Shown here: positions 16,128-25,369 of the stretch, in pieces
Layout of the letters: each line of letters opens with the position of its first letter
Numbering within the stretch: position 1 is the first letter of the stretch
Assembly: GCA_017308495.1 (NCBI GenBank)
Contig: JAFKES010000097.1
Location: 1 to 35,976, forward strand
Length of the DNA stretch: 35,976 bases
Origin: Afipia sp.
GTDB lineage: Bacteria > Pseudomonadota > Alphaproteobacteria > Rhizobiales > Xanthobacteraceae
Direction: 5' to 3'
Made by a program: the position numbers and the translations under genes
The notes under the pieces: generated by a model
The model's input: the letters and a program-made list of their open reading frames with translations, nothing else
The model's database searches: none
What the model was told of the DNA's origin: nothing

Positions 16128-17234
16128 GTGCCGTTCACCCTGCCAGCCGACGCCACGGGCATCCTGCCGGACCGCATGATCGCGGCGATGGCCGACGCCG
16201 GCCTGATCCTGCCCGAATATGATTTCGTCGAAAGCCAGATCCAGCCGGCCAGCCTCGACCTGCGGCTCGGCGCGATGGCTTATCGCGTGCGTGCGAGTTT
16301 CCTGCCGGGGCCGGACTGCACCGTGGCGCAGCGCATCGACGAATTGAAGCTGCACGAGATCGACCTGTCGGACGGCGCGGTGCTGGAGACCAACTGCGTC
16401 TACATCGTGCCGCTGCTCGAAAGCCTCGCGCTGCCGCCGGCGATCGCCGCCGCCGCCAATCCGAAAAGCTCGACCGGGCGGCTCGACGTGTTCACCCGTG
16501 TCATCGCCGACGGCACCCGCCGCTTCGACATGATCGGCGCCGGCTATCACGGCCCGCTCTATGCCGAGATCAGCCCCAAGACGTTTCCCGTCCTGCTGCG
16601 CGAAGGCTCGCGGCTGTCGCAGGTCCGCTTCCGCACCGGCCATCCGCTGCTCGACGACGATGAGCTCTCCGCGCTGCATGAGGCGGAGCGGCTGGTGGAC
16701 GCGGACATGGCCGATCTCGCCGGCGGCGTCGCGCTGAGCGTCGATCTGTCCGGCGCGGACTCCGACGGCTTCGTCGGCTATCGCGCCAAGCGTCACACCG
16801 GCGTGGTCGATATCGATCGCCGCGCCGGCTACGCGGTGGAGGAATTCTGGGAGCCGATCCGCGCCCGGTCCGATCGCAGCCTGATCCTCGACCCCGGCGA
16901 GTTCTATATCCTCGCGTCCAAGGAGGCGGTGCAGGTGCCGCCCGACTTCGCTGCGGAGATGGTCCCGTTCGATCCGCTGGTCGGTGAATTCCGCGTGCAT
17001 TACGCGGGCTTCTTCGATCCGGGCTTCGGCTATGCCGGCGCGGGCGGGCAGGGCTCGCGCGCGGTGCTGGAAGTGCGCTCGCGCGAGGTGCCCTTCATTC
17101 TCGAGCACGGCCAGATCGTCGGCCGTCTTGTGTATGAGAAGATGCTGTCGCGCCCCGATGCGCTCTACGGCCAGCGCATCGCCTCGAACTATCAGGGCCA
17201 GGGCCTGAAGCTGTCGAAGCATTTCAAAAGCTAG
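16128..17234 (+). CDS. dcd: dCTP deaminase, long alphaproteobacterial form
   Basis: The 368-residue protein belongs to the long 2'-deoxycytidine 5'-triphosphate deaminase family, which makes dUTP from dCTP for thymidylate synthesis. That is roughly twice the length of the E. coli enzyme. The N-terminal half carries SQIQPASLDLRLG and, later, NPKSSTGRLDVFTRVI, the dUTPase/Dcd-like nucleotide-binding strand with the SSxGR-type motif. The C-terminal half repeats the fold, including ILDPGEFYILASKEAVQVP. I use GTG 16128 because AGGA lies nine bases ahead and the family start matches (PFTLPADATGILPDRM). Longer in-frame starts run through the metZ promoter and are unlikely. Confidence 0.85.
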   Translation: MPFTLPADATGILPDRMIAAMADAGLILPEYDFVESQIQPASLDLRLGAMAYRVRASFLPGPDCTVAQRIDELKLHEIDLSDGAVLETNCVYIVPLLESLALPPAIAAAANPKSSTGRLDVFTRVIADGTRRFDMIGAGYHGPLYAEISPKTFPVLLREGSRLSQVRFRTGHPLLDDDELSALHEAERLVDADMADLAGGVALSVDLSGADSDGFVGYRAKRHTGVVDIDRRAGYAVEEFWEPIRARSDRSLILDPGEFYILASKEAVQVPPDFAAEMVPFDPLVGEFRVHYAGFFDPGFGYAGAGGQGSRAVLEVRSREVPFILEHGQIVGRLVYEKMLSRPDALYGQRIASNYQGQGLKLSKHFKS

Positions 17235-17385
17235 TTCCGCATTGCGGATTTGCCGGCACCGGCATGGTGTGCCGGGAACAGGTGGCATGCGCGGGCAGCG
17301 TGTTGTCCGCCTGACATTCGATGCTATGGCTTTTGCCGGGCGGCCGTCACCGGCAACGATGCCAATCGGCCGCCCGGGGGAGTGA

Positions 17386-18807
17386 ATGTCCGAACTCGGT
17401 GGGGCTGAGGTATCCGCGGTGGCGGAAGGGCGGGAGCCGCCGCGGCGGACATACGCCAATCCGTTGCTGGACCGTCCGATCCTTCCCACCCTGCTGAAAC
17501 TCGCGGCGCCGAATGTGGTGGCGCTGACGGCCGGCACCTGCGTCGTGATCGCCGAGACCTCCTATATCGGCCGCCTCGGTGTCGAGCCGCTGGCGGCGAT
17601 GGCACTGGTGTTTCCCTTCGTCATCCTGATGATGACCATGTCCGGCGGCGCGATGGGCGGCGGGGTGGCGTCGGCCGTCGCGCGGGCGCTGGGGGCCAAC
17701 GATGCGGCGCGCGCGGCGACGCTGGCGGTCCATGGCCTGACCATCGGCATCTGTTTCGGGCTGGTGTTCATGATCGGCATGCTGGTGTTCGGGCCGAAGC
17801 TGCTGGCGCTGCTGGGTGGGCAGGGCCGCGTGCTCGACGAGGCCATCGCCTATACCCAGATCCTGTTCGGCGGCGCGGTCATTCCATGGATCATGAACAC
17901 GCTGGCGGCGCTGCTGCGCGGTACCGGCAACATGCGGCTGCCGTCGGCGATGGTGCTCGCCTCCGCGTTGCTGCAGATTCTGCTCGGCGGCATTCTGGGT
18001 CTCGGCCTCGGTCCGGTGCCGTCGTTCGGCATGCGCGGCGTCGCCACCGGCACCCTGATCGCGTTTGCGACCGGCGCGGCGGTGATGGCGTGGTATCTGC
18101 TTTCCGGCCGCAGCCGGGTGAAGCTGAGCGTCCGGCGCATCCGCCTGCAGGGCGCTATGTTCTACGACATCCTCAAGGTCGGCGCGGTGGCCTGCTTCTC
18201 GCCGCTGCAGGTGGTGCTGTCGATCACGGTGTTCACGCGCATGCTGGCGAGCCTCGGCACCGAGGTGCTCGCCGGCTACGGCATCGGCGCACGATTGGAA
18301 TTCATGCTGACGTCGCTGGCGTTCGCGGTGGGCATCGCCTCGGTGCCGATGATCGGCATGGCGATCGGTGCCGGGCGCATCGCGCGGGCGCGGCGGATTG
18401 CCTGGATCGGCGGCGGCGTGTCGTTCGCCGCGGTGGGATTGGCCGGCATGATCTTCGCGATTTTCCCTGATCTGTGGGTGAATCTTTTCACCGACAACGC
18501 CGCGGTGCGCGCCGCCGGCCGGCAATATCTGTCCACCGTGGGGCCGCTGTTCGCCTTCATCGGCCTGTCGATCTCGCTTTATTTTTCGTCGCAGGGCGCG
18601 GCGAAGGTGCTGGGTCCGGTGCTGGCGCAAACCGCGCGGCTGATCTTCGTAGTGGCCGGCGGATGGTGGCTGATGCAGCGCGGCGCGACCAGCACGGAGT
18701 TTTTCTGGCTGGCCGCGGCCTCCATGATCCTGCTCGGGGTTCTCGCCGCCGCCGCGGTGCGCTTCACCGACTGGAATCCGAAAGCGCGGCCGGCGCCGGC
18801 CGGATAG
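17386..18807 (+). CDS. MATE-family multidrug/cation exporter
   Basis: The 473-residue membrane protein has the two-fold MATE layout: about twelve transmembrane helices in two halves, beginning near residue 40 (LKLAAPNVVALTAGTCVVIAE) and near 265. MATE proteins export drugs, toxins or metabolites using a Na+ or H+ gradient. Conserved features include the early proline in helix 1 (AAPNVV) and the GAMGGGVASAVARALGA loop after helix 2. The first 30 residues are cytosolic and charged. It is 150 bp behind dcd and convergent with the EAL-protein gene, whose stop is 12 bp away. The substrate cannot be predicted. Confidence 0.9.
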   Translation: MSELGGAEVSAVAEGREPPRRTYANPLLDRPILPTLLKLAAPNVVALTAGTCVVIAETSYIGRLGVEPLAAMALVFPFVILMMTMSGGAMGGGVASAVARALGANDAARAATLAVHGLTIGICFGLVFMIGMLVFGPKLLALLGGQGRVLDEAIAYTQILFGGAVIPWIMNTLAALLRGTGNMRLPSAMVLASALLQILLGGILGLGLGPVPSFGMRGVATGTLIAFATGAAVMAWYLLSGRSRVKLSVRRIRLQGAMFYDILKVGAVACFSPLQVVLSITVFTRMLASLGTEVLAGYGIGARLEFMLTSLAFAVGIASVPMIGMAIGAGRIARARRIAWIGGGVSFAAVGLAGMIFAIFPDLWVNLFTDNAAVRAAGRQYLSTVGPLFAFIGLSISLYFSSQGAAKVLGPVLAQTARLIFVVAGGWWLMQRGATSTEFFWLAAASMILLGVLAAAAVRFTDWNPKARPAPAG

Positions 18808-18819
18808 TCCCGGAGAGAC

Positions 18820-20037
18820 CTAGGGTTGTTGCAGCACGCCCGCCGGGCTCGCCAGCGCGGCGCGGGCGAACTTTCGCGCATTGGCGGGTTTGCCGAACAG
18901 ATGTCCCTGCGCGAGGTCGAAGCCCAGCGCGTGCGCGGCGAGCAGGTCGGATCGCGTCTCGACGCCCTTGGCGACGGTGCGCGCGCCCATGCCGCCGGCG
19001 AGGCTGAGAATGCGGCGGCAGACCGCCTGCTTGAGACGGTCGTCGGCGCAGCCGGTGACGAAGGCGCGATCCACCTTGATCTCGACGAACGGAAAGCTCG
19101 GCAGATCGAGGAAGCACGGCCAGTCCGTGCCGAGATCGTCGATGGCGAGCGCGATGTTGTGAAATCGCATGCGCCGCGCCGCGTCGATCGCGAGGTCGAT
19201 GTTGTCGATCATCTCGCTGGCCTTGATCTCGACGATCAATCCCGCGAACGCCGGATGATCGGGCATGCGGCGGCAGAGCTGGCTGACCGCGTCCCGGTCT
19301 TCCAGAACGCCGATGGGCAGGTTGACGGACAGCTCCACCGGCCCGCGCCGGTCGATGAAATAGTGCCAGTCGTCGAGCGCGCGGCCGACGACGAAGTCCG
19401 ACAGGCTGCGAAACTGCGGATCGGCGTCGTCGGGAATGAAGGTCGCCGGCGGGACCACGCCCCAGGCTGGATGGCGCAGGCGGATCGATGCCTCCGCGCC
19501 GCGCGGCGCGAGGGTGCGCACGTCGATCTTGTGCTGGTACCATAGTTCCAGCCACCCGGCCTTGAGCGCCTCGGCGACATCCACCGCGGGGCTGGGCGGC
19601 GCCTGCTGTGGCAGTAGCGTCGCCACGCCCGCGCGTAATCCCTCGGCGCTGAACGGCGTGGCGAGCGGCGGCAGCAACGCCACGCCGCATTCGTCGCCGA
19701 GCTGGCGCATCGCCGTCATGACATGCGAATCCTTCGGCCCGATCAGCAGCACCTGGCCGTCGTAGCGTCCTGCGCCGAGACTCCTGAAAATGTCGTCCGC
19801 TTCGATGCCGTCTTTCGGCAGCCCCAGCACGACGAGATCCGGCAGGTGGGTGTCCACAAGCGTGCGCAGATCGTCCGCCCCCGCGCCCGCGCAGGTGATG
19901 AAGCCGAGTTCGTCAAGCGCCTCGCCGAGAAAGGTGCGGATATGCCGCTTGGCGTCGATGATACAGGCGCGCGGCGCGATCCGGCGCTGGCCGAATGTCG
20001 TCACCGCATCGCATGCTGCAAGGTCTGTCACGCTCAT
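18820..20037 (-). CDS. Pseudo-receiver plus degenerate EAL-domain protein
   Basis: The 405-residue cytosolic protein has a receiver-like domain (about 22-145) and an EAL domain (about 155-395). In the receiver the usual phospho-acceptor Asp after the third strand is glycine (G72 in VVLGLP). In the EAL domain, N239, E270, D300-D301, K321 and Q377 match c-di-GMP phosphodiesterase positions. However, the signature Glu-Ala-Leu reads EAS (182-184) with RLRHP behind it, AEGVE reads AKGVE (K357), and DDFGTG reads DDLGTD. It is probably a c-di-GMP binder or protein-interaction module, not a good enzyme. Two GANTC sites lie in its upstream region. Confidence 0.85.
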   Translation of the reverse strand: MSVTDLAACDAVTTFGQRRIAPRACIIDAKRHIRTFLGEALDELGFITCAGAGADDLRTLVDTHLPDLVVLGLPKDGIEADDIFRSLGAGRYDGQVLLIGPKDSHVMTAMRQLGDECGVALLPPLATPFSAEGLRAGVATLLPQQAPPSPAVDVAEALKAGWLELWYQHKIDVRTLAPRGAEASIRLRHPAWGVVPPATFIPDDADPQFRSLSDFVVGRALDDWHYFIDRRGPVELSVNLPIGVLEDRDAVSQLCRRMPDHPAFAGLIVEIKASEMIDNIDLAIDAARRMRFHNIALAIDDLGTDWPCFLDLPSFPFVEIKVDRAFVTGCADDRLKQAVCRRILSLAGGMGARTVAKGVETRSDLLAAHALGFDLAQGHLFGKPANARKFARAALASPAGVLQQP

Positions 20038-20206
20038 GCTTCACCTTCCGATCCCCCGAGGCGAAAGTCATAGCGTCGTGCGGCGCGGGCAAATGTGGCA
20101 TTATTGAATCATCCACTTGCAGCGGCCGGTAAGGTTAAAGCCGACAAGGCGATTCAAATGCGACGGATCGATGCGTCCCCGGGGCGGCGCGAGGGCGGAC
20201 CCGTGT
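20038..20206. promoter_or_regulatory. Upstream region of the EAL gene with paired GANTC sites
   Basis: This gap lies between ogt and the EAL gene (both minus strand). It contains GAATC at 20106-20110 and GATTC at 20151-20155, targets of the CcrM methylase. On the minus strand an AT-rich TTCAATAATG near 20100 could be a -10 region. It is therefore a plausible GcrA/CcrM-responsive promoter. Confidence 0.35.
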
Positions 20207-20797
20207 CTACCGGCGCTGGCGGCGCGGGGCGATGGACAGGCCGGGATCGAACAGCATCGGCGCATCGTCCGTCTTCGGCGGCGTAATCCGCGCGCGTTCG
20301 ATGGCGAGCATCCGGAATTTGGTGGCGACGCCGCCATTGGCGGAGAAGCCGCCGGTCTTGCCATTGGCCGCCAGCACCCGGTGGCAGGGAATGACGATGG
20401 GAAACGGATTCTCTCCCAGCGCCTTGCCCACCGCGCGTGACAGCAGTTTGTCGCCGAGGCGGGTGGCGATCTCGCCATAGGTCAGGGTTTCGCCGGGGCC
20501 GATGGTGCGGGCGATGTCGTAGACGCTGCGGTTGAACGCCGCCACCTCGCTCATGTCGACGCGAATGAAGCCGAGGTCCGTCGCCTCGCCGTCGAGCAGC
20601 CGCGTCATCGCGGCGCAGGCCTGCCGGATGTCGTCCGGCATGGGGGCTTCCTTCGCGCCCGGCGCCTTTTGCGCCAGGCGGGCGCGGGCGTGCCCGTCGC
20701 CGGCTTCCGGCAGTTGAACGCCGAGCACGCCGCGCTCGCCCCAGGCGATGCCGCAACGTCCGATGGCGGTGTCGAACAATGCAAGAGCGGTTGTCAT
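20207..20797 (-). CDS. ogt: Methylated-DNA--protein-cysteine methyltransferase
   Basis: This 196-residue protein removes O6-alkyl groups from guanine by transfer to its own cysteine. The active-site motif is IPCHRV with C138. The DNA-binding helix region includes TYGEIATRLG (106-115) with the helix-turn-helix RAVGKALGENP (121-131), and SANGG follows at about 152-156. ATG 20797 is chosen because a longer frame adds 32 arginine-rich residues with no family support. An N-terminal Ada/Ogt ribonuclease-like domain of normal size is present. It is transcribed away from the tRNA-Gly gene. Confidence 0.92.
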   Translation of the reverse strand: MTTALALFDTAIGRCGIAWGERGVLGVQLPEAGDGHARARLAQKAPGAKEAPMPDDIRQACAAMTRLLDGEATDLGFIRVDMSEVAAFNRSVYDIARTIGPGETLTYGEIATRLGDKLLSRAVGKALGENPFPIVIPCHRVLAANGKTGGFSANGGVATKFRMLAIERARITPPKTDDAPMLFDPGLSIAPRRQRR

Positions 20798-21121
20798 CCT
20801 GCGCCTCACCCTGCCATGGCTATCCTGCGTCGGGCCGGGAAATCTCGCTCTTTTCCACATCCGTCGCCACCCGGATTCCGCCGCCGCAACCATCTTGCGG
20901 CGGACGGCAGGGTGTGGCTAAGGTCACCCCGCGCGGGCGTAGTTCAATGGTAGAACGGCAGCTTCCCAAGCTGCATACGAGGGTTCGATTCCCTTCGCCC
21001 GCTCCAGTTCTCGCGCCGCCGTCGCACAGATTGTTCCCTGTGGAGGAACGGCTGCCGCTGTGTTGGTTTCCCCGGCCGCGTTGATGAGAGGCCGCCGATT
21101 CCCCCGACCGGAAGAGGTTCG
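20798..21121. other. Intergenic region holding the tRNA gene and a 9-bp hairpin
   Basis: Besides the tRNA (20933-21006), this region has a perfect hairpin, 20881-20889 with 20895-20903 (CCGCCGCAA / TTGCGGCGG, five-base loop), 29 bp before the tRNA. It has no U-run, so it is not a standard terminator. A weaker GTTCC/GGAAC hairpin lies near 21032-21048. No ORF is convincing. Confidence 0.5.
20933..21006 (+). tRNA. tRNA-Gly (anticodon CCC)
   Basis: The sequence folds into a cloverleaf of 74 bases including an encoded CCA end. The acceptor stem GCGGGCG pairs with CGCCCGC, the T-arm carries GGTTCGATTCC, and the D-arm starts TAGTTCAATGGTAGA. The anticodon stem GCAGC/GCTGC closes the loop TTCCCAA, giving anticodon CCC for the glycine codon GGG. 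The 3' end has no visible duplicate nearby, so there is no sign of integration at this site. Confidence 0.97.
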
Positions 21122-22300
21122 ATGTCGCGTTCCCGTCTGTTCACCCCGATCACCCTCCGCAATGTCACCGCGCGCAACCGGATCGTGATTTCACCGATGT
21201 GCCAGTATTCGGCCGACGACGGCGTGGCCAACGACTGGCATCTGGTTCATCTCGGCAAATTCGCCCAGGGCGGAGCCGGAATCGTGATGACGGAGGCCGT
21301 CGCGGTCAGCGCCGCCGGCCGCATCACCCATGGCGACCTCGGCCTGTGGAACGACGGGCAGATCGCGCCGCTCAAGCGCATCGCCGCCTTCCTCCGAGCC
21401 AACGGCGCGGTGCCGGCGATTCAACTGGCGCATGCCGGCCGCAAGGCCAGCATGCAGCGGCCGTGGTTCGGCAATGCTGCGCTGACCGCCCAGGATATCG
21501 CGCGCGGAGATAAGCCATGGGCCATCGTCGCGCCGAGCGCGATTGCCATGGATGACGGTTGGCTGATGCCGCACGAACTCACCGTCCCCGAATTGCAGGG
21601 TCTGCGCGAGGACTGGCGGCGGGCGACGCTGCGGGCGGTGGAGGCGGGCTTCGACGTGCTCGAAGTGCACTGCGCCCATGGCTATCTGCTGCACGAGTTC
21701 CTGTCGCCGCTGTCCAACAAGCGCAGCGATGCCTATGGCGGCGACCGCGCCGGCCGCATGACATTCCCGCTGGAGATCATCACCACGGTGCGCGCCGCAT
21801 GGCCGTCGGAGCGGCCGCTGTTCGTCCGCATCTCCGCTGTCGACGGCGTCGAGGGCGGCCTCGATATGGCCGACACCCTTGCGTTCGTGGGTGAGGCCAA
21901 GGCGCGCGGCGTCGATGTGATCGACTGTTCGTCGGGCGGCCTGATGGGATCGGCCACCGCGGCGCGGATTCCGCGCGGCTACGGCTTTCAGGTGCCGTTC
22001 GCCGAGCAGGTTCGCCGCGACGCGGAGATCGCCACCATGGCGGTGGGGCTGATCCTGCATCCGCAGCAGGCGGAAGCGCTCGTCGTCGAAGGCAAGGCGG
22101 ATCTGGTGGCGATCGGGCGCGAGGCGCTGTTCGATCCGAACTGGCCGCTTCATGCCGAGCTGGCGCTGGCCGACACCAAGGGTGAGATCGGCGACGGCAC
22201 CTTCGATTCGTGGCCGCAGCAATACGGCTGGTGGCTCGAACGCCGCGAGCCGGGCTTGCGCAAGCTCGATGGTCCGGCGCTGCCATACCGCAAGGCGTGA
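21122..22300 (+). CDS. NADH:flavin oxidoreductase, YqjM-like Old Yellow Enzyme
   Basis: The 392-residue FMN enzyme belongs to the Old Yellow Enzyme family (YqjM/thermophilic-like class), which reduces activated C=C bonds with NAD(P)H. The FMN-tuning cysteine is C27 in SPMCQYSA. The substrate-binding His pair is H183 and H186 in EVHCAHGYLL, followed by HEFLSPLSNKRSDAYGG. An early LAHAGRKAS (102-110) and the late ADLVAIGREALFDPNW are family signatures. GAGG precedes the ATG. The physiological substrate is unknown. The 2-dehydropantoate-reductase-like gene begins 11 bp after its stop, so they are likely cotranscribed. Confidence 0.93.
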   Translation: MSRSRLFTPITLRNVTARNRIVISPMCQYSADDGVANDWHLVHLGKFAQGGAGIVMTEAVAVSAAGRITHGDLGLWNDGQIAPLKRIAAFLRANGAVPAIQLAHAGRKASMQRPWFGNAALTAQDIARGDKPWAIVAPSAIAMDDGWLMPHELTVPELQGLREDWRRATLRAVEAGFDVLEVHCAHGYLLHEFLSPLSNKRSDAYGGDRAGRMTFPLEIITTVRAAWPSERPLFVRISAVDGVEGGLDMADTLAFVGEAKARGVDVIDCSSGGLMGSATAARIPRGYGFQVPFAEQVRRDAEIATMAVGLILHPQQAEALVVEGKADLVAIGREALFDPNWPLHAELALADTKGEIGDGTFDSWPQQYGWWLERREPGLRKLDGPALPYRKA

Positions 22301-22311
22301 CGCGGGGGCGG

Positions 22312-23334
22312 ATGGGCACATCGGCAAGCGTTGCGATCGCGGGGGCGGGGAGCGTCGGCTGCTTCATCGGCGGCATGCTGCGCGCGGGCGGCCACCGCGT
22401 CTCGCTGCTGGCGCGGCCGCGGGTGATCGACGACATCGAGCGGCACGGCCTTCGCATCACGAGTTACGAGGGGCTTGACCATCGTCTCAACAGCGCGGAG
22501 ATCACGCTGTCGCCCGATCCGGCGTGTCTCGCCGGCGCGGATATTGTTCTCGTCACCGTGAAAAGCGACGACACCGCGGCGATGGCGCACCTGATCGCGC
22601 AGCATGCGCGCAAGGGCGCTGTCATCGTCAGCCTGCAGAACGGCACCGGCAATGTCGCGGTGCTGCGCAGGGCGCTGCCGGATCATCGCGTGCTCGCCGG
22701 CATGGTGCCGTTCAATGTGCTCTCCCTCGGCGAGGGGCGTTTCCATCGCGCCACCTCCGGCGCCATCCTGCTGGAGCGCGACGACGCCGACACCGCGCGG
22801 CGGCTGTCGCAGCCGGATCTGGTGTTTCGTGCGGTGGACGACATCGCCGGCGTGCAATGGGGCAAGCTGCTGGTCAATCTCAACAACGCGCTCAACGCGC
22901 TGTCCGGCCTACCGCTGCGCGAGCAGCTTGGGCAGCGCGCCTGGCGCGTGCTGCTGGCCGATCAGATCAGCGAGGCGCTCACCGTGCTGAAGGCTGAAGG
23001 CATCGCGCCGGTGTCCACCACCCCGCTGCCGGTCGCGTTCACGCCGCTTATTCTGAAGCTGCCCGATGCGCTGTTCCACAAGGTCGCGGCGTCGATGGTG
23101 AAGATCGATCCGAAAGCGCGCTCGTCGATGTGGGAGGATCTGCAGCGCGGCCGCCGCACCGAGATCGATCATCTGCAGGGCGCTATCGTCGCGCTCGCGC
23201 ACCGCCACGGGCTGACAGCGCCGTTGTCCGCGCGCATCGTGGCGCTGATCCGTGCCGCCGAGCAGGCGGGCCAAGAGACGGAGCAAGGCTCGCCCGGCCT
23301 TGCGCCGGAACAGATTCGCTCCGCGCGCTCCTGA
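22312..23334 (+). CDS. Ketopantoate reductase-family protein
   Basis: The 340-residue protein belongs to the 2-dehydropantoate 2-reductase (PanE/ApbA) family. The NADPH motif GAGSVGCFIGG is at 11-21, an early strand reads VTVKSDDT, and the catalytic lysine region is QWGKLLVNLNNALNALSG. These enzymes reduce ketopantoate to pantoate for coenzyme A, but many PanE-like paralogues act on other 2-keto acids, so I leave the symbol empty. ATG 22312 is chosen as the first start giving the nucleotide fold directly; longer frames overlap the upstream gene. The spacing suggests an operon with the Old Yellow Enzyme. Confidence 0.88.
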   Translation: MGTSASVAIAGAGSVGCFIGGMLRAGGHRVSLLARPRVIDDIERHGLRITSYEGLDHRLNSAEITLSPDPACLAGADIVLVTVKSDDTAAMAHLIAQHARKGAVIVSLQNGTGNVAVLRRALPDHRVLAGMVPFNVLSLGEGRFHRATSGAILLERDDADTARRLSQPDLVFRAVDDIAGVQWGKLLVNLNNALNALSGLPLREQLGQRAWRVLLADQISEALTVLKAEGIAPVSTTPLPVAFTPLILKLPDALFHKVAASMVKIDPKARSSMWEDLQRGRRTEIDHLQGAIVALAHRHGLTAPLSARIVALIRAAEQAGQETEQGSPGLAPEQIRSARS

Positions 23335-23387
23335 TCCGGCTGTGAATGTCGGTTCCATCGGGCGGCGGACAAGACGGATCGCGGCTG

Positions 23388-23414
23388 TTGACCGGCAGTC
23401 TTTCGTGCTAGAAT
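23388..23414 (+). promoter_or_regulatory. Possible promoter of the PRC-barrel gene
   Basis: TTGACC (23388-23393) is followed after 15 bases by TAGAAT (23409-23414); GATAAT follows at 23415-23420. The spacer is short for a sigma-70 promoter. The 229-bp gap (23335-23563) holds nothing else I recognise, and the gene starts behind a strong AGGAGG site. Confidence 0.35.
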
Positions 23415-23563
23415 GATAATGTATTGATGCCGTTGCCGGTTGCGCCGGATCGTATCCTGTGCGTCGCCGGCTCACTGGTCCTCGTTCCGCAGTCCGGTCC
23501 GGACCCGCGCAATGGTGCGCCAGATCGTAATGCGGTCGGGAACCTCATTGTCAGGAGGTTCGC

Positions 23564-23938
23564 ATGCCCGCGGAAACCATCAAGCTTCAATCCGAATCCC
23601 AGCCCCATCGTCTGATCGCCAGCGACCGGGTCGAGGGCACGCGCGTGTTCAATGCCGACGGCCGCAAGATCGGTTCGATCAAGCGTCTGATGATCGACAA
23701 GGCCACCGGCAACGTTGCCTATGCTGTGCTCTGCTTCGGCGGCTTTCTCGGCGTCGGCGAGGATTATCGCCCGCTGCCGTGGGCGAGCATGAAATACAAT
23801 CCCGCCATCGAGGCCTATGAACTCACCACCCTCATGACCGACGAGGACCTGTCGAAGGCGCCGTCGTTCGGCGCCGACAAGGAATTCGACTGGGGCAACC
23901 GGGTGCGCGAAATCGACTCCTACTGGATCGGGTTTTGA
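23564..23938 (+). CDS. PRC-barrel domain protein
   Basis: The 124-residue cytosolic protein consists mainly of one PRC-barrel (about 20-100), a small beta-barrel found in photosynthetic reaction-centre H subunits, RimM and many small alphaproteobacterial proteins. The pattern GTRVFNADGRKIGSIKRLMID, then a hydrophobic strand AYAVLCFGGFLGVGEDYRPLPW, fits the family. The single C-terminal Trp-rich tail (FDWGNRVREIDSYWIGF) is also usual. An unusually strong AGGAGG ribosome site precedes the ATG. Small proteins of this type are often stress-induced in rhizobia; that is general knowledge, not seen here. Confidence 0.85.
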   Translation: MPAETIKLQSESQPHRLIASDRVEGTRVFNADGRKIGSIKRLMIDKATGNVAYAVLCFGGFLGVGEDYRPLPWASMKYNPAIEAYELTTLMTDEDLSKAPSFGADKEFDWGNRVREIDSYWIGF

Positions 23939-23950
23939 CGCGCGCCGCGG

Positions 23951-25261
23951 CTAGGCCGCGGCGGCGGTGACGAGGCGTCTGGCCTCGCCGCCGCGATAGA
24001 CCATCAGCGTCGCGGCGAGACCGCAGATCGCGGCGAAGGTCATCCACAGGCCCGGCGCGGCCTTGTCGCCGGTGAGTTCGATCAGCGCGGTCGACACGGC
24101 CGGCGTGAAGCCACCGAACAACGCGGTGGCGAGGCTGTAGCACAGCGAGAAGCCGACGGTGCGCACGCTGGCGGGCACGATCTCGGTCAGCGCCACCACC
24201 ATGGCGCCGTTGTAGCTGGCATAGAGGAACGACAGCCACAGCTCCACCACCAGCATCCGCTGGAACGAGGGGGCGGTCACCAGCCACGCCAAAGCAGGGT
24301 AGGCGGTGAGGATGGTCAGCACGGTGAAGGCGAGCAGGATCGGCTGACGGCCGATGCGGTCGGACAACGCGCCCATCACCGGCAGCCAGAACAGATTCGA
24401 GAGCGCAACGCAGAACGTCACCACCAGGGAATCGGTGATGGAGAGTTTCAGCACGCTCTTGCCGTAAGTCGGGGTGTAAACGGTGATGAGATAGAACGAC
24501 ACCGTGGTCATCACCACCAGCAGCATGCCGGCGAGAACGATCCGCCAGTTGCTCAGGATCGACGCGTAGATTTCCCCCAGCGTCGGGTGATGCTTGCGCG
24601 CGAGGAACGCTTCCGTCTCCTCCAGCGAGCGGCGGATGACGAAGATGAACGGTACGATCAGCGAGCCGATCAGAAACGGGATGCGCCAGCCCCAGTCCGC
24701 CATGGTCTGCGGCATCAGCAGGCTGTTGAGGGCGTAGCCGATGGCGGCCGCGACGATGATCGCCACCTGTTGGCTGCCCGATTGCCAGCTGACGTAAAAG
24801 CCCTTGCGGTCCGGCGGGGCCATTTCGGCGAGATAGACCGACACGCCGCCAAGCTCGACGCCGGCGGAGAAGCCCTGCAGCAGCCGGCCGGTGAGCACCA
24901 GCGCCGGAGCGAGCAGGCCGATGGTGGCGTAGCCTGGGACGAATGCGATCAGCACGGTGCCGACCGCCATGATCGCGAGGGTGACGATCAGTCCCTTGCG
25001 TCGCCCCACCCGGTCGACGTAGGCGCCGAGGATGATCGCGCCCAGCGGGCGCATCAGGAAGCCCGCGCCGAACGTCATGAAGGTCAGCAGCAGCGAGGCG
25101 AATTCGTTGGTGGCCGGGAAGAAGGCGTTGGCGATGTAGGTGGCGTAGAAGCCAAATAGGAAAAAGTCGAACATCTCCAGGAAGTTGCCGCTGGTCACAC
25201 GCAGCACGGTGGCGAGCTTCGAGGATGGCCCGGATGCGGCGGGCGGAACGGCGGCGGTCAT
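23951..25261 (-). CDS. MFS transporter, metabolite:H+ symporter type
   Basis: The 436-residue protein has twelve predicted transmembrane helices and the MFS loop motif DRVGRRKG between helices 2 and 3. The start ([22 protein letters not shown]) and [14 protein letters not shown] are characteristic of the metabolite:H+ symporter family, which includes citrate and tricarballylate carriers. I use ATG 25261, with GGGAG six bases upstream. It follows the FAD-dehydrogenase gene on the same strand by 108 bp, so an operon that imports and oxidises an organic acid is possible. The substrate is not determined. Confidence 0.88.
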   Translation of the reverse strand: MTAAVPPAASGPSSKLATVLRVTSGNFLEMFDFFLFGFYATYIANAFFPATNEFASLLLTFMTFGAGFLMRPLGAIILGAYVDRVGRRKGLIVTLAIMAVGTVLIAFVPGYATIGLLAPALVLTGRLLQGFSAGVELGGVSVYLAEMAPPDRKGFYVSWQSGSQQVAIIVAAAIGYALNSLLMPQTMADWGWRIPFLIGSLIVPFIFVIRRSLEETEAFLARKHHPTLGEIYASILSNWRIVLAGMLLVVMTTVSFYLITVYTPTYGKSVLKLSITDSLVVTFCVALSNLFWLPVMGALSDRIGRQPILLAFTVLTILTAYPALAWLVTAPSFQRMLVVELWLSFLYASYNGAMVVALTEIVPASVRTVGFSLCYSLATALFGGFTPAVSTALIELTGDKAAPGLWMTFAAICGLAATLMVYRGGEARRLVTAAAA

Positions 25262-25369
25262 CAAAGTCTCCCGGAAAGGGCGGTTTACGGGTGACCAGAC
25301 TGCGCTGTTTTGTCGCGCCCTGCAAGGCGGCAGCGGCCGACGGGGCCGCCGTCCGTGCGCGGGGATCCG

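Noticed and set aside
20933..21006. tRNA-Gly as an integration site for a mobile element
   Set aside because: No repeated 3' tRNA segment, integrase or composition change on either side.
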